From contig NZ_JAAAFX010000001.1 in assembly GCF_019352895.1 (NCBI RefSeq), positions 99,932 through 163,931 on the forward strand: DNA of 64,000 nucleotides. The letters run 5' to 3'. This document shows, in pieces, positions 41,071 through 50,080 of this stretch (its first letter is position 1; each line of letters starts with the position of its first letter). This DNA is from Variovorax boronicumulans. Its GTDB lineage: Bacteria > Pseudomonadota > Gammaproteobacteria > Burkholderiales > Burkholderiaceae_C. Under the pieces are notes generated by a model. That model worked only from the letters and a program-made list of their open reading frames with translations. It made no database searches and was not told the origin of the DNA. A program made the position numbers and the translations under genes.

Positions 41071-42801
41071 TCAGCGCGTCGGCAGCACCAGCGTCGACTG
41101 CTGCTCCGGGCCGAACTCGAAGCGCACGCCGAAGCGTTCGCCCGGGTTCACCGGCGATCCGTAGAGGCTGTCGGTGGTGTCGAACACCACCCCGATGTGG
41201 TGGCCCGCAGGCACGTCGTAGGCGGTGGCCGCGAAGTCGAGCGGCACGTCGATGGTCTGGCCCGGCGTGGCCCAGTGCAGCGTGCTCGCACCGTGGGTGA
41301 TCAGCACGCCGGTGCCGATCGCGTCGACGTCGTAGAGGTAGGCCGAGATCTGCGAGCGCGCCTGCGTGGGCGTGACGCGCAGCTTGAGCCTGGCGACGCC
41401 ACGGATCTTCTGCGCGCTGCGCAGTGCGGGCGCTTCGAAGCGGATGCCCGAAGCCAGCGCGACCGAGGGCAGCGAATTGACCACCGGGATGTTCAAACCC
41501 TCGCCGAAGGTCGAGAGGATGGGGATCGGCCCGCTGGTCGCGGTGGTGTCGGAGAAGTTCTGGATCAGGTCCGATCCCTTGGTGCTGTTGGGCGAGGAAG
41601 AGATCGAGCCCTTGTCACCCTTGCCGCAGAAGCAGGCGGGGTCGAAGCGCGGCAGGCCGCGTGGGCCGAGGTAGTAGGTCTGTTCGCTGAGTTCCGGTGC
41701 GGGCCAGTTGGCGAAGGATTCGCGCCGGTCGCTGAACTTGATCTGCATCGTCACCTTGGGCTCGGTGTCGATGCCGTTGGGGATGTTCTTGAGCCAGCGG
41801 TCGAACCAGCGGTGGGCCTGGTCGTAGGGATAGCTGGAGGTGCCGAGGAAGGCACTGAGCAGTTCGGCACCCGCGTGGACGCCTGGGTTGAAGACGATCT
41901 TCTTCGGCACCGTGAGCCTGGCGAACATGTCCAGCGTGGAGTTGGGGGTGAACAGGTCGTCCTGGAAATTCTTGCTGAAGAACACCGGCGCGCCGCGCGC
42001 ATTGATCGCATCGACATAGCTCGAGGGTGAGCGCACCTTGCTCCATTCCCTGAGTTCCGCGATCTTCGCCTCGGAGGTGTTCGGATTCATCGTCGCCTGG
42101 GTGATCTCGTTCAACTCGGGCGCGGGGCGGCCCACGAGGTTGCCGCTGAGGCTGAGGATGGTGCCCCAGGTCAGGTTGGGCGTGCCGCGGGTGTACATCT
42201 CGTCGATCAGCGAGCCCCAGCCCGACAGCGCCGCCACGGTCTTGATCCGCGGGTCCTGCGCCAGCGCCATCAGGGACAGGCCGGCCCCGTAGGAGATGCC
42301 GCTGCTGGCGATGTTGTTCACATCCACGGGTGCATTGGCGAGCAGCCAGTCGATCACCGACGACACGTCGCGCACGTCTTCGGGCGCAGCCACGCGGACC
42401 TGGCCGCCGGACAGCCCGAAGCCGCGCGCGCTGTAGCTCGCCGCCACGTAGCCGTCCTGGGCAAGCTTCTGTTGCTGGCCGAGGTACTCGAGCCGACCGG
42501 GCTCGGCCCAGCTGCCGATCATCAGCACGGTCGGGAATTTCTGGGTGGTGTGGGTGCGCCGCGGCAGGAAGAGATTGGCAGCGAGCTTCGTGCCGTCGAA
42601 GCTGGTGATGGTCACGGCCGGCAGCCAGCAGGTGCCGTCGATGGGCGAGACGATGCCTGGAGACTTCATGGGGTCGGTGAAGCGGGCGGCCTCCGGTGGC
42701 GTGGGAAGCCGGCACAGCTCGGCCGCGGTCTGGGCCTGCGAGGCCGAGGCGGCCAGCGCCAGGCCGAAACCAAGTGCTGTCCACAGTGAAGAAATGCGCA
42801 T
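41071..42801 (-). CDS. Secreted CocE/NonD family hydrolase, paralog 3 of 3
   Basis: 576 residues from ATG 42801 (MRISSLW); the frame is open to an earlier ATG at 42819, but the signal peptide is better formed from 42801. Nucleophile in SSGISYGAGLS, acid in KNFQDDLF, histidine in NPGVHAGA. First gene of the array on its strand, 249 bases from the divergent AraC-family gene at 43051. Most similar in motif to paralogs 1 and 2, consistent with tandem duplication. Confidence 0.85.
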   Translation of the reverse strand: MRISSLWTALGFGLALAASASQAQTAAELCRLPTPPEAARFTDPMKSPGIVSPIDGTCWLPAVTITSFDGTKLAANLFLPRRTHTTQKFPTVLMIGSWAEPGRLEYLGQQQKLAQDGYVAASYSARGFGLSGGQVRVAAPEDVRDVSSVIDWLLANAPVDVNNIASSGISYGAGLSLMALAQDPRIKTVAALSGWGSLIDEMYTRGTPNLTWGTILSLSGNLVGRPAPELNEITQATMNPNTSEAKIAELREWSKVRSPSSYVDAINARGAPVFFSKNFQDDLFTPNSTLDMFARLTVPKKIVFNPGVHAGAELLSAFLGTSSYPYDQAHRWFDRWLKNIPNGIDTEPKVTMQIKFSDRRESFANWPAPELSEQTYYLGPRGLPRFDPACFCGKGDKGSISSSPNSTKGSDLIQNFSDTTATSGPIPILSTFGEGLNIPVVNSLPSVALASGIRFEAPALRSAQKIRGVARLKLRVTPTQARSQISAYLYDVDAIGTGVLITHGASTLHWATPGQTIDVPLDFAATAYDVPAGHHIGVVFDTTDSLYGSPVNPGERFGVRFEFGPEQQSTLVLPTR

Positions 42802-43050
42802 GAAGTGTCTCCCTGACATCGTTTATTCGGGTTTTGTGCAATGCGCCTCGAAGGTTCTGGCGCCTACGCTTTCTGACAGTTGCCGTTCCCTCTGCGCGCC
42901 GGGCCTGGGCCGGACGCGCGAAGGGAACGCTGGCATCGTAGGAGCGCCTGCGATGGGGTGTCTTCGCTCGGCGGGCCAAACGCTTCGCTTCGCCGTGTGG
43001 GGTAAACCATGGGGCGCGGGGACGAAAGAGACGCAAGGGAGCAGAAAAAA

Positions 43051-44097
43051 ATGAGCGAAAGATCGACGTCCGCGGTCTGGGTGCGAGGCATCGTCGAAGC
43101 GTTGTCGGCGACCGGCCTGGACATGAAGCGCCTGTGCGCCGAGGCCGCGATCGACGACCCGACACTGGCGGACGCGAGCGCGGTGTATTCCACGGAGGCG
43201 ATCACCCGGGTGTGGCAGCTTGCGGTCGCGCAATCGGGCGACCCGGCCATCGCGTTGCGCGCGGCCCAGGGTGTGCGCCCCGCGATCTTCGGCCTGGTGG
43301 GCTACGTGATGATGTCCAGCGCGAACCTGGCGACGGCGCTGGAGCGCCTGATCCGCTACCTGCGGATCATCAGCCACGCCGCCGCCGTGCGCGCGGTGCC
43401 GCAGGGCGACGACACGGCCTTCACGCTCGAACTGCACGGCGGTGCGGCACCGGTGCCGCGGCAGCGCTTCGAGTTCGACCTGCTCACGTTGCTGGCGTTC
43501 TGCCGCTGGGTGCTTGGGCGCGAGCTGCGGCCGCTAACCGTGAGCTTGACGCACGAGGCGCCGCCCGACCCGCAAGCCTATCTGCAGGCCTTTCGATGCA
43601 TGCCGCAGTTCGGCGCGCGCTGCAATGGCGCGGTGCTCGCGCGCTGGGACCTGGAGGCGCCGCTGCCCACCTTCCATCCGCAGATGGCCGAGCTGCACGA
43701 CCGCTTTGCCGGCGACCGCATCGAGGCGCTCGAGCGGCAACCAGCCACCTACACGCAACGCGTGCGCCAGATGGTGGCCGAACGCCTGCCCGAGGGCGAA
43801 CCGGGACGCACGGCCATCGCGCGCGCACTGGGCGTGGCCGAACGCACGCTGCAACGGCGCCTGCAGGACGAAGGCACGAGCTTCCATGCGCTGATCGACG
43901 ACACCCGCCGCGCAGGGGCCGAACGCCATCTGGCGCAGCCGCAGTTGACGCTGGCCGAGGTCGCCTACCTGCTGGGCTTCGCGAGCCAGGGCAATCTCAC
44001 GCGGGCCTGCCGCCGCTGGTTCGGCATGACGCCGGGGCAGTACCGCGCGCGGGCGGTGACTGAATCGACAGCGCATGCTTCAGACCGCGAGGCCTGA
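43051..44097 (+). CDS. AraC-family regulator (Arabinose_bd plus HTH_18)
   Basis: 348 residues from ATG 43051. N-terminal ligand domain of the OruR/FtrA-like type (VRGIVEALSATGLDMKRLCAEAAIDD, GLVGYVMMSSANLATALERLIRYLRII). C-terminal helix-turn-helix pair: ARALGVAERTLQRRLQDEGTSF and LAEVAYLLGFASQGNLTRACRRWFGMTPGQYR. Divergent from the triple hydrolase array, it is the probable local activator. The effector is unknown. It is convergent with the ALDH gene, leaving 13 bases between stops. Confidence 0.9.
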   Translation: MSERSTSAVWVRGIVEALSATGLDMKRLCAEAAIDDPTLADASAVYSTEAITRVWQLAVAQSGDPAIALRAAQGVRPAIFGLVGYVMMSSANLATALERLIRYLRIISHAAAVRAVPQGDDTAFTLELHGGAAPVPRQRFEFDLLTLLAFCRWVLGRELRPLTVSLTHEAPPDPQAYLQAFRCMPQFGARCNGAVLARWDLEAPLPTFHPQMAELHDRFAGDRIEALERQPATYTQRVRQMVAERLPEGEPGRTAIARALGVAERTLQRRLQDEGTSFHALIDDTRRAGAERHLAQPQLTLAEVAYLLGFASQGNLTRACRRWFGMTPGQYRARAVTESTAHASDREA

Positions 44098-44110
44098 AGC
44101 AGGGGACGTT

Positions 44111-45496
44111 TCAACCCACGAAGACCAGCTTGGCGTTGGTCAGCTCGCGCGCGCCCAGCGCGCCGAGTTCGCGGCCGAAGCCCGAGCCCTTGACGCCGCC
44201 GAACGACGCCCGTGGGTCCGAGCGCACGAAGTCGTTGATGAACACCGCGCCGGCTTCCACCGCCGAGGCCAGCCGATGCGCGCGCTCGAGGTCGCGGCTC
44301 CAGATGGTCGCGCCCAGGCCGAACTCGGTGGCGTTGGCCAACGCGATCGCTTCTTCGTCGGTCTTGAAGGTGAACATCAGCGCCACCGGGCCGAAGATCT
44401 CTTCCTGCACGATGGGCGCGTCGTGCGACAGGCCCGCGATCACGGTGGGCGGGTAGAAATGGCCCGGCCCCTCGCTGGGCTGGCCGCCGCACAGCAGCGT
44501 GCCGCCCTGGGCCAGCGCGGCCTGCACCTGCGCATGCACGCTCTCGCGCAGGTCGGCGCGCGCCAGCGGGCCCAGTTGCGTCTCGGGCTGCAGCGGGTCG
44601 CCCATGCGCAGGGCCGAGGCGCGTGCGACGAAGGCGGCCTGGAACTTCTCGGCGATGGCCTCCTGGATGAAGAAGCGCTTGGCCGCGATGCAGCTCTGCG
44701 CGTTGTTCGAGAAGCGCGAGGTCACGGCCAGTTGCACCGCGCGCTCGAAGTCCGCGTCCTCGCAGACGATGAAGGGGTCGGAGCCGCCCAGCTCGAGCAC
44801 GGCCTTCTTGCCATGGGCGCCGGCTTCGGCCGCGACCGCGCGGCCGGCCTGCGTGCTGCCGGTGACGGTCACGCTGCGCACGCGCGGATCGGCCACCACG
44901 GCGGCCACCGCGCCGCGGCGGATCGCGAGGTTCAGGTACAGGCCGGGCGGCGCGCCGGCGTCCAGCACCAGTTGCTCCAGCGCACGCGCACAGCCCTGCA
45001 CCGTCTCGGCATGCTTGACCAGCACGGTGTTGCCCGCCAGCGCGGTGGGGATGAAGAAACGCAGCACCTGCCAGAAGGGCAGGTTCCAGGGCATGACCGC
45101 GAACACCGGGCCCAGGGATTCGTAGACCACCCGGGCGTTCATGCCCTCGATGGGCACGGACGCCAGGTAGGCCGGGCCCTGGTCGGCGAAGTGGCGCGCG
45201 CCCAGGGCGGCCTTCTTCACTTCGGCGATGGCCTCAGCCAGCGGCTTGCCCATCTCGGTGGTGATGAGCCGGCCGTATTGTTCGGCGCGCTGCTCGAGCA
45301 GGTCGCCCAGGCGGTGCAGCATGGCGCTGCGCTCGGCCATGGAGGTGAGCGACCAGCGCTTCCAGGTGGCGTGGGACTGCGCCACGCGGGCTTCGATCTC
45401 GGCGCCCGCATGGGCTGCATGGCGTTCGATCGTGACGCCGGTGGCGGGGTCGCTCGACACGAAGTCGGCGGCTTGGGCGATGGAGGACAGGGACAT
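44111..45496 (-). CDS. Succinate-semialdehyde dehydrogenase (Sad/YneI type)
   Basis: 461 residues from ATG 45496. ALDH superfamily: MPWNLPFWQ, KHAETVQGCA, VTGSTQAGRA (NAD binding), ELGGSDPF with general base Glu235, and NNAQSCIAAKRFF with nucleophile Cys269. The motif set is closely that of E. coli Sad, which oxidises succinate semialdehyde with NAD. Upstream genes are a Bug protein and an HpaI-type aldolase; the aldolase would produce succinate semialdehyde. Last gene of this operon. Confidence 0.86.
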   Translation of the reverse strand: MSLSSIAQAADFVSSDPATGVTIERHAAHAGAEIEARVAQSHATWKRWSLTSMAERSAMLHRLGDLLEQRAEQYGRLITTEMGKPLAEAIAEVKKAALGARHFADQGPAYLASVPIEGMNARVVYESLGPVFAVMPWNLPFWQVLRFFIPTALAGNTVLVKHAETVQGCARALEQLVLDAGAPPGLYLNLAIRRGAVAAVVADPRVRSVTVTGSTQAGRAVAAEAGAHGKKAVLELGGSDPFIVCEDADFERAVQLAVTSRFSNNAQSCIAAKRFFIQEAIAEKFQAAFVARASALRMGDPLQPETQLGPLARADLRESVHAQVQAALAQGGTLLCGGQPSEGPGHFYPPTVIAGLSHDAPIVQEEIFGPVALMFTFKTDEEAIALANATEFGLGATIWSRDLERAHRLASAVEAGAVFINDFVRSDPRASFGGVKGSGFGRELGALGARELTNAKLVFVG

Positions 45497-45573
45497 GGCG
45501 TCGTTGCTGGAAAGGAAAAAGCGGAAGAAAGGGGCGCCGACCGCTGCGGCCGGTGTGCCCCCCGGGGCGGACG

Positions 45574-46536
45574 TCAGTCGGTGTGGATGTCGCGTTCCTT
45601 GATGAGCTGCGCCCACTTCTCGCGCTCGCGGCCGATCAGCTCGCTCAGCGCCTCGGGCGTGCTGCTCTCGGCCGTGGCGCCGCGGTCGCTGATCAGGCGC
45701 TGCACGGGCTCGGCCTTCATCGCGCGCTGGATCTGCGCATGCAGCTGCGCGGTGGTGGCCGCAGGCAGGCCCTTGGGGCCGATGTAGGCGAACCAGACAC
45801 GGTCCTGGAAACCCGGCACCGTGTTGGCGAGCGGCGGCACGTCCGGCAGCTTGGGCGATGCGGTGGTGGTGGTGATCGCGAGCGCGCGCAGCTTGCCGGC
45901 CTGGATGTGCGGCAGCGCATTGGAGATGTTCTCGAAGGCCATGTCGACCTGGCCACCCAGCAGGCCCTGCAGTACCAGGCCACCGCCCTTGTAGGGGACG
46001 TGGATCAGCTGCGTGTTCGTGGCGCTCTGCAGCATCTCGCCGTTGAGGTGGCCGCTGGAGCCGTTGCCCATCGAGGCGTACGACACCTTGCCGGGATTGG
46101 CCCGGATGTGCGCGAGCAGTTCGGCCATGGTGCGGGCCGGCACCGCGGGGTTCACCACCAGCACGTTGGGCAGCGACATCGCCAGCGTCAGCGGCGTGAG
46201 GTCTTTGACCGTGTCGACCTTCATGTCCTTGTAGATCGAGGGATTGATGGTCAGCGCGCTCGAGGTGACCAGGCCGATGGTGTTGCCGTCGGGGCGGGCG
46301 CGCGAGATGGCCTGCAGGCCGATCACGCCGTTGGCGCCGGGCCGGTTCTCGACCACCACGGGCCGTCCCTGTTCCTGGGTCATGGCCTGGGCGGCCAGGC
46401 GCGCCACCGCGTCGCCCATGGCGCCCGGCGGGTACGGAATGACGATGGTGAGCGCGGTCTGTTCGGGGGCCGCCGCGGCCAGCGTGACGGCGCAGGCCAG
46501 CCAGGTGCCGAGCAGTCGGCGGGTGAGTTTTCTCAT
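45574..46536 (-). CDS. Bug-family solute-binding protein
   Basis: 320 residues. Signal peptide about 1-23. Sequence VIPYPPGAMGDAVARLAA, VENRPGANGVIG and VPYKGGG show the TctC/Bug family that binds carboxylated organics, here in the periplasm. Gram-negative betaproteobacteria have many such proteins, often without a dedicated membrane partner; none is encoded here. Between an aldolase and a dehydrogenase, it may capture the aromatic or dicarboxylate substrate of this pathway. Confidence 0.9.
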   Translation of the reverse strand: MRKLTRRLLGTWLACAVTLAAAAPEQTALTIVIPYPPGAMGDAVARLAAQAMTQEQGRPVVVENRPGANGVIGLQAISRARPDGNTIGLVTSSALTINPSIYKDMKVDTVKDLTPLTLAMSLPNVLVVNPAVPARTMAELLAHIRANPGKVSYASMGNGSSGHLNGEMLQSATNTQLIHVPYKGGGLVLQGLLGGQVDMAFENISNALPHIQAGKLRALAITTTTASPKLPDVPPLANTVPGFQDRVWFAYIGPKGLPAATTAQLHAQIQRAMKAEPVQRLISDRGATAESSTPEALSELIGREREKWAQLIKERDIHTD

Positions 46537-46573
46537 GGGTTTTGTCTCCTGTCTTTTGTGAAATGGGAAGGGC

Positions 46574-47383
46574 TCAGGGCTGGTGCGGTTTCAGACCGAA
46601 GTCGCTGGCCAGGCGGCGCGAGCCGCTCGCGAGCAGCGTGGTGTCGCCGCCGACGGCCACGAAGCTGGCGCCGAGTTCGAAGTAGTGGCGCGCGAGCGCC
46701 GGGTCGCCCGTGACGGTGCCGACCGGCTTGCCCAGCGCGATGGCGCGCTTCATGGCCGCGTCCACCGCGGCCTGCACCTCGGGATGCGTGGGTTGGCCCG
46801 GGAAGCCGAGGTCGGCCGCCAGGTCGGCCGGGCCCAGGAAGATGCCGTCCACGCCATCGACCGCGCAGATCTCGTCGAGCGCCGCGAGCGCCGCGCCGGT
46901 CTCGATCTGCACCAGCAGGCAGACCTGTTCGTTCGCCGTGTGGATGTAGGGCGCATCCAGCCCCCAGCCGGTGGCGCGCACCAGCCCACCGCCGACGCCG
47001 CGCCGGCCCTGCGGCGGGTAGCGCATGGCCGACACCAGGTCCTCGGCCTGGGACGCGCTGTTGACCATCGGGATCAGCAGCGTCTGGGCGCCGATGTCCA
47101 GGTACTGCTTGATCAGGGTGGCGTCGCCCTGCGGCAGGCGGACCACCGGATGGGCCGGGTAGGCCGCGAGCGCCTGCAGCTGGCGCAGCGTGCCGGGCAG
47201 GTCGCCGGGGCCATGCTCGCCGTCGATCAGCACCCACTGGAAGCCGGCCGAGGCGCAGATCTCGGCGGTGTAGTGGTGGGCCAGAGACAGCCACAGGCCG
47301 ATCCGCGGCTCGAATCGGGCGATGGCTTGCTTGAAGGTGTTGTGGGGCATGGAAGAGGTGTCGCTGCTGAAAAGGTGCTGCAT
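46574..47383 (-). CDS. HpaI/HpcH-type class II aldolase
   Basis: 269 residues from ATG 47383; ATG 47350 (MPHNTFKQ) gives 258 residues and agrees better with family starts. Motifs: GLWLSLAHHYTAEICASAGFQWVLIDGEHGP, VVRLPQGDATLIKQYLDIGAQTLLIPMVN, and QIETGAALAALDEICAVDGVDGIFLGPADLAADLG (metal-binding Glu and Asp). This fits 4-hydroxy-2-oxoheptanedioate aldolase, which gives pyruvate and succinate semialdehyde; related hydroxy-oxo-acids are possible. First gene on this strand. Confidence 0.87.
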   Translation of the reverse strand: MQHLFSSDTSSMPHNTFKQAIARFEPRIGLWLSLAHHYTAEICASAGFQWVLIDGEHGPGDLPGTLRQLQALAAYPAHPVVRLPQGDATLIKQYLDIGAQTLLIPMVNSASQAEDLVSAMRYPPQGRRGVGGGLVRATGWGLDAPYIHTANEQVCLLVQIETGAALAALDEICAVDGVDGIFLGPADLAADLGFPGQPTHPEVQAAVDAAMKRAIALGKPVGTVTGDPALARHYFELGASFVAVGGDTTLLASGSRRLASDFGLKPHQP

Positions 47384-47396
47384 TCTTCAATGTCGA

Positions 47397-47437
47397 TTGA
47401 TTCAAGAGAAGTACAATTTTTGTATTGATTGATTCAA
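47397..47437. promoter_or_regulatory. LysR operator region between the aldolase and regulator genes
   Basis: TTGATTCAA occurs at 47397-47405 and 47429-47437 (start spacing 32 bases), flanking a 13-base dyad TACAATTTTTGTA (47412-47424). The repeat is itself a partial dyad. This is the layout of LysR recognition and activation sites. Confidence 0.6.
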
Positions 47438-47444
47438 AGGTTGG

Positions 47445-48371
47445 ATGGATATGTTCGAGATTCACCAGCTGCGCTGCTTCGTCGCCATTGCCGAGGAACT
47501 GCACTTCGGCCACGCGGCCGAGCGCCTGCACATGACGCAGCCGCCGCTGAGCCGGCAGCTGCGCCTGCTCGAGGAGGCGCTGGAAGTGCGGCTGGTCGAC
47601 CGCAACAGCCGGACCGTGCGACTGACCGTGGCGGGCGCGGCCTTTCTCGAGCACGCGCGCGGCGTGCTGCGGCTGGCGGCCGATGGCCGGCGGGTGGCGC
47701 GGCTGGCGGCCCAGGGCGAGGTCGGGCATGTGTCGCTGGGCTTCACCGTGGCGGCCGCCTTCGAATTGCTGCCGGCGTTGTTGCGCGACTTCCGCTCGGT
47801 CAACCCGGGCGTGTCGCTCCAGCTCAAGGAGATGGTCAGCAGCGCGCAACTGGCGCAGCTGGAGCAAGGCCTGCTCGACGCCTGCCTGGCGCGGCCGATC
47901 CCGGCTGCCCAGGGCTATGCCCAGTTCACGATGGCGCGCGACACCCTGGTCGCGGCGCTGCCCGCGGCGCATCCGCTGGCGCAGCGCGAGACGCTGGACA
48001 TCGCCGCCTTCGACCGCGAGCCCTTCATCGACCACGACCCGGACGACGCGCGCTACTACCACGAGCTCGTCTGGCGCAGCTTCTCGACCCACGGCGTGGC
48101 ACCCGAGGTCACGCAGTCGGTGTCGCAGCCGCACACCATGATCTCGATGGTGCGCGCGGGCCTGGGGCTGGCGCTGGTGGCGGGCTGGGTCCAGCACCAC
48201 ACGGTCAGCCGCGACGTGGTGTTCCGCCCGCTGGTCTGGGCCGAGCCGCCGCCGCCGCTGGAGCTGCGGCTGGTCTGGCGCGCCGATCGGATGACCCCCG
48301 CGCTGACGCATTTCATCGCGGTCGCACGCCAGCTTTCGGGGCTGCCGGCCGAGCCCTGGGATGCGCCTTGA
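47445..48371 (+). CDS. LysR-family transcriptional regulator
   Basis: 308 residues. The N-terminal HTH (IHQLRCFVAIAEELHFGHAAERLHMTQPPLSRQLRLLEEAL) is intact; the effector domain follows after LRDFRSVNPGVSLQLKEM. Divergent from the HpaI aldolase operon with dyads between, so it is a likely activator of that operon. The effector could be a hydroxylated aromatic acid or pathway intermediate. The start ATG 47445 gives MDMFEIHQ; ATG 47451 is also possible. Confidence 0.92.
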   Translation: MDMFEIHQLRCFVAIAEELHFGHAAERLHMTQPPLSRQLRLLEEALEVRLVDRNSRTVRLTVAGAAFLEHARGVLRLAADGRRVARLAAQGEVGHVSLGFTVAAAFELLPALLRDFRSVNPGVSLQLKEMVSSAQLAQLEQGLLDACLARPIPAAQGYAQFTMARDTLVAALPAAHPLAQRETLDIAAFDREPFIDHDPDDARYYHELVWRSFSTHGVAPEVTQSVSQPHTMISMVRAGLGLALVAGWVQHHTVSRDVVFRPLVWAEPPPPLELRLVWRADRMTPALTHFIAVARQLSGLPAEPWDAP

Positions 48372-48501
48372 GCCGCATGGGGATGACCCGCACGGCATGC
48401 GGCCTTCGAAGCCCCGCGGTGCCCCTAGAATCTGCGCACGTCAAGGCCCTCCGAAAGGGGCATTTCTCCAGGGCCAGTCAGACAGACAGAGGTAGTGCGC
48501 C

Positions 48502-49938
48502 ATGAAGGGTAATTCGTCGTTCGTGGGTCTCGGCAACTCGTCGTTTGCGAGTTTGACGCCGGCCCCCGCGACAGTGGACGAAGCCGAGCCCTGGGTGCGC
48601 GGCGAACTCATCCGCAGCCTGATGCGCGCCGCGCGCGGCTCCTATCTGCTGGCGGCCGCGCTCATGCCGGCCATGATCGGCCTGAGCTGGGGCCACGTGC
48701 CGCAATGGCAGCTCTTCGTCTGGCTCGCGATCGGCATCGCGGCCACCGGCTGCCGCGTCTGGGGCGAGCGGCGCTATGCGCGCGACTACGCCGACAAGGA
48801 CTCGGTCTCGCAGCAGGAATTCGTCGACCGCTACCGCTGGCTGTGGGGCACCAGCGCCTTCGCCTGGGGCCTGTCGATCCTGATCTTCTTCGAGCGCACG
48901 CCGATCGTGAACCAGTTCATGAGCTGGCTCATCGTGGCCGGCGTCGCGACCTTCCCCCTCAATGGCCTGGCGCTCTACCCGCCGCTGCTGCGCCGCTACG
49001 TCAACGTGCTCTTCATCACGATGATGAGCGCGGTGGCCTTCCGGGTGGTCGAGATGAATTTCCAGCGGCCGCACTTCCACTACGGCTTCCTGCTGCTGCC
49101 GGTGCTGCACTGGTGGCTGCTGCTGCGGGCCGGTCGCCGCATCCACGAGACCGCGCGCAACAGCTTCGAGCTGCTGTTCCACAACCACATCCTGATCAAC
49201 TCGCTGACCCAGCAGCGCCAGGCCGCCGTCTCCGCCGTGGCGATGAAGAACCGCTTCCTGGCCAGCGCCGCGCACGACATGCGCCAGCCCGTGCTGGCGC
49301 TTTCGCTGTACGCCGACTGGCTGCGCAACGAGCCCGAACTGGTGCAGGAGATCGCGCCGAAGATCGTGCGGGCCACGCATGCGGTGAATGCGCTCTTCGA
49401 TTCGCTGTTCGACCTGGCGCGCATCGACTCGGGCCAGGTGCGGCTGCACATCGAGCGCGTCGATGTCGGGCAGCTGCTGCACGACCTGGAACTGCAGTAC
49501 CGGCCGGTGGCCGAGGCCAAGGGCCTGCGTTTCCGGGTGCATGTGTGCCGCGGCACCGTGCTGACCGACCCGATCCGGGTGCGCCGCATGATCGGCAACC
49601 TGCTGGCCAACGCCATCAAGTACACCAGCGAAGGCGGCATCCTGCTGGCGTCGCGCCAGACGCCCGAGGGTCTGCGCGTCGAGGTCTGGGACACCGGCAT
49701 CGGCATTGCGCGCGAGCACCTGCGCGACGTCTTCCTGGAGTTCTACAAGGTCGCCGACCACGCCGGCACCTCCGACGGCTTCGGCCTCGGCCTGGCCATC
49801 GTGGCCCGCCTGTCGCACGCGCTGGGCCACCCCGTGAGCGTGCGCTCCCGCCTCGGGCGTGGCAGCGTGTTCCGCGTGGCGCTCAACGACGCCGACGAGT
49901 CCCAGGCGCAAACGAGAATCTCCGGCGCCGTAGGCTAA
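48502..49938 (+). CDS. Sensor histidine kinase with N-terminal membrane domain
   Basis: 478 residues. Six hydrophobic segments at about 48-64, 72-84, 115-131, 138-160, 165-182 and 192-210, with no obvious periplasmic sensor domain. The kinase core has an H-box (SAAHDMRQPVLALSLYADW, His258), N-box (NLLANAIKYTSEGG), G1 (DTGIGIAREHL) and G2 (GFGLGLAIVARL). A short C-terminal tail follows. A response regulator of the LuxR type is encoded convergently, and they share a terminator, so they are a probable pair. The signal is not known. Confidence 0.88.
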   Translation: MKGNSSFVGLGNSSFASLTPAPATVDEAEPWVRGELIRSLMRAARGSYLLAAALMPAMIGLSWGHVPQWQLFVWLAIGIAATGCRVWGERRYARDYADKDSVSQQEFVDRYRWLWGTSAFAWGLSILIFFERTPIVNQFMSWLIVAGVATFPLNGLALYPPLLRRYVNVLFITMMSAVAFRVVEMNFQRPHFHYGFLLLPVLHWWLLLRAGRRIHETARNSFELLFHNHILINSLTQQRQAAVSAVAMKNRFLASAAHDMRQPVLALSLYADWLRNEPELVQEIAPKIVRATHAVNALFDSLFDLARIDSGQVRLHIERVDVGQLLHDLELQYRPVAEAKGLRFRVHVCRGTVLTDPIRVRRMIGNLLANAIKYTSEGGILLASRQTPEGLRVEVWDTGIGIAREHLRDVFLEFYKVADHAGTSDGFGLGLAIVARLSHALGHPVSVRSRLGRGSVFRVALNDADESQAQTRISGAVG

Positions 49939-49947
49939 GACCCGAAA

Positions 49948-49977
49948 GAAAAAATGCCCTCGACAGAGGGCATTTTT
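49948..49977. terminator. Bidirectional intrinsic terminator
   Basis: An 8-bp perfect stem (49954-49961 with 49966-49973), with a run of A before and a run of T after. It can stop both the kinase message and the convergent response regulator message. Confidence 0.85.
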
Positions 49978-49995
49978 CATTCCAGGGACAGCGCA

Positions 49996-50079
49996 GAACC
50001 GGCTTCGCCAGGCTGCCGGTGTCGCCCCCTTGAGGGGGAGGGCGAAGCGACACGCAGTGCGCTTCGCCTTCGGGGGTGG
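49996..50079 (+). repeat. Dispersed about 84-base repeat, copy A
   Basis: It begins GAACCGGCT and ends GGGGGTGG. A clearly related copy lies in the opposite orientation at 61644-61725. The core shared between copies contains CCCCCTTGAGGGGG and GAAGCGACACG. It is located between convergent genes here. Confidence 0.75.
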
Positions 50080-50080
50080 A

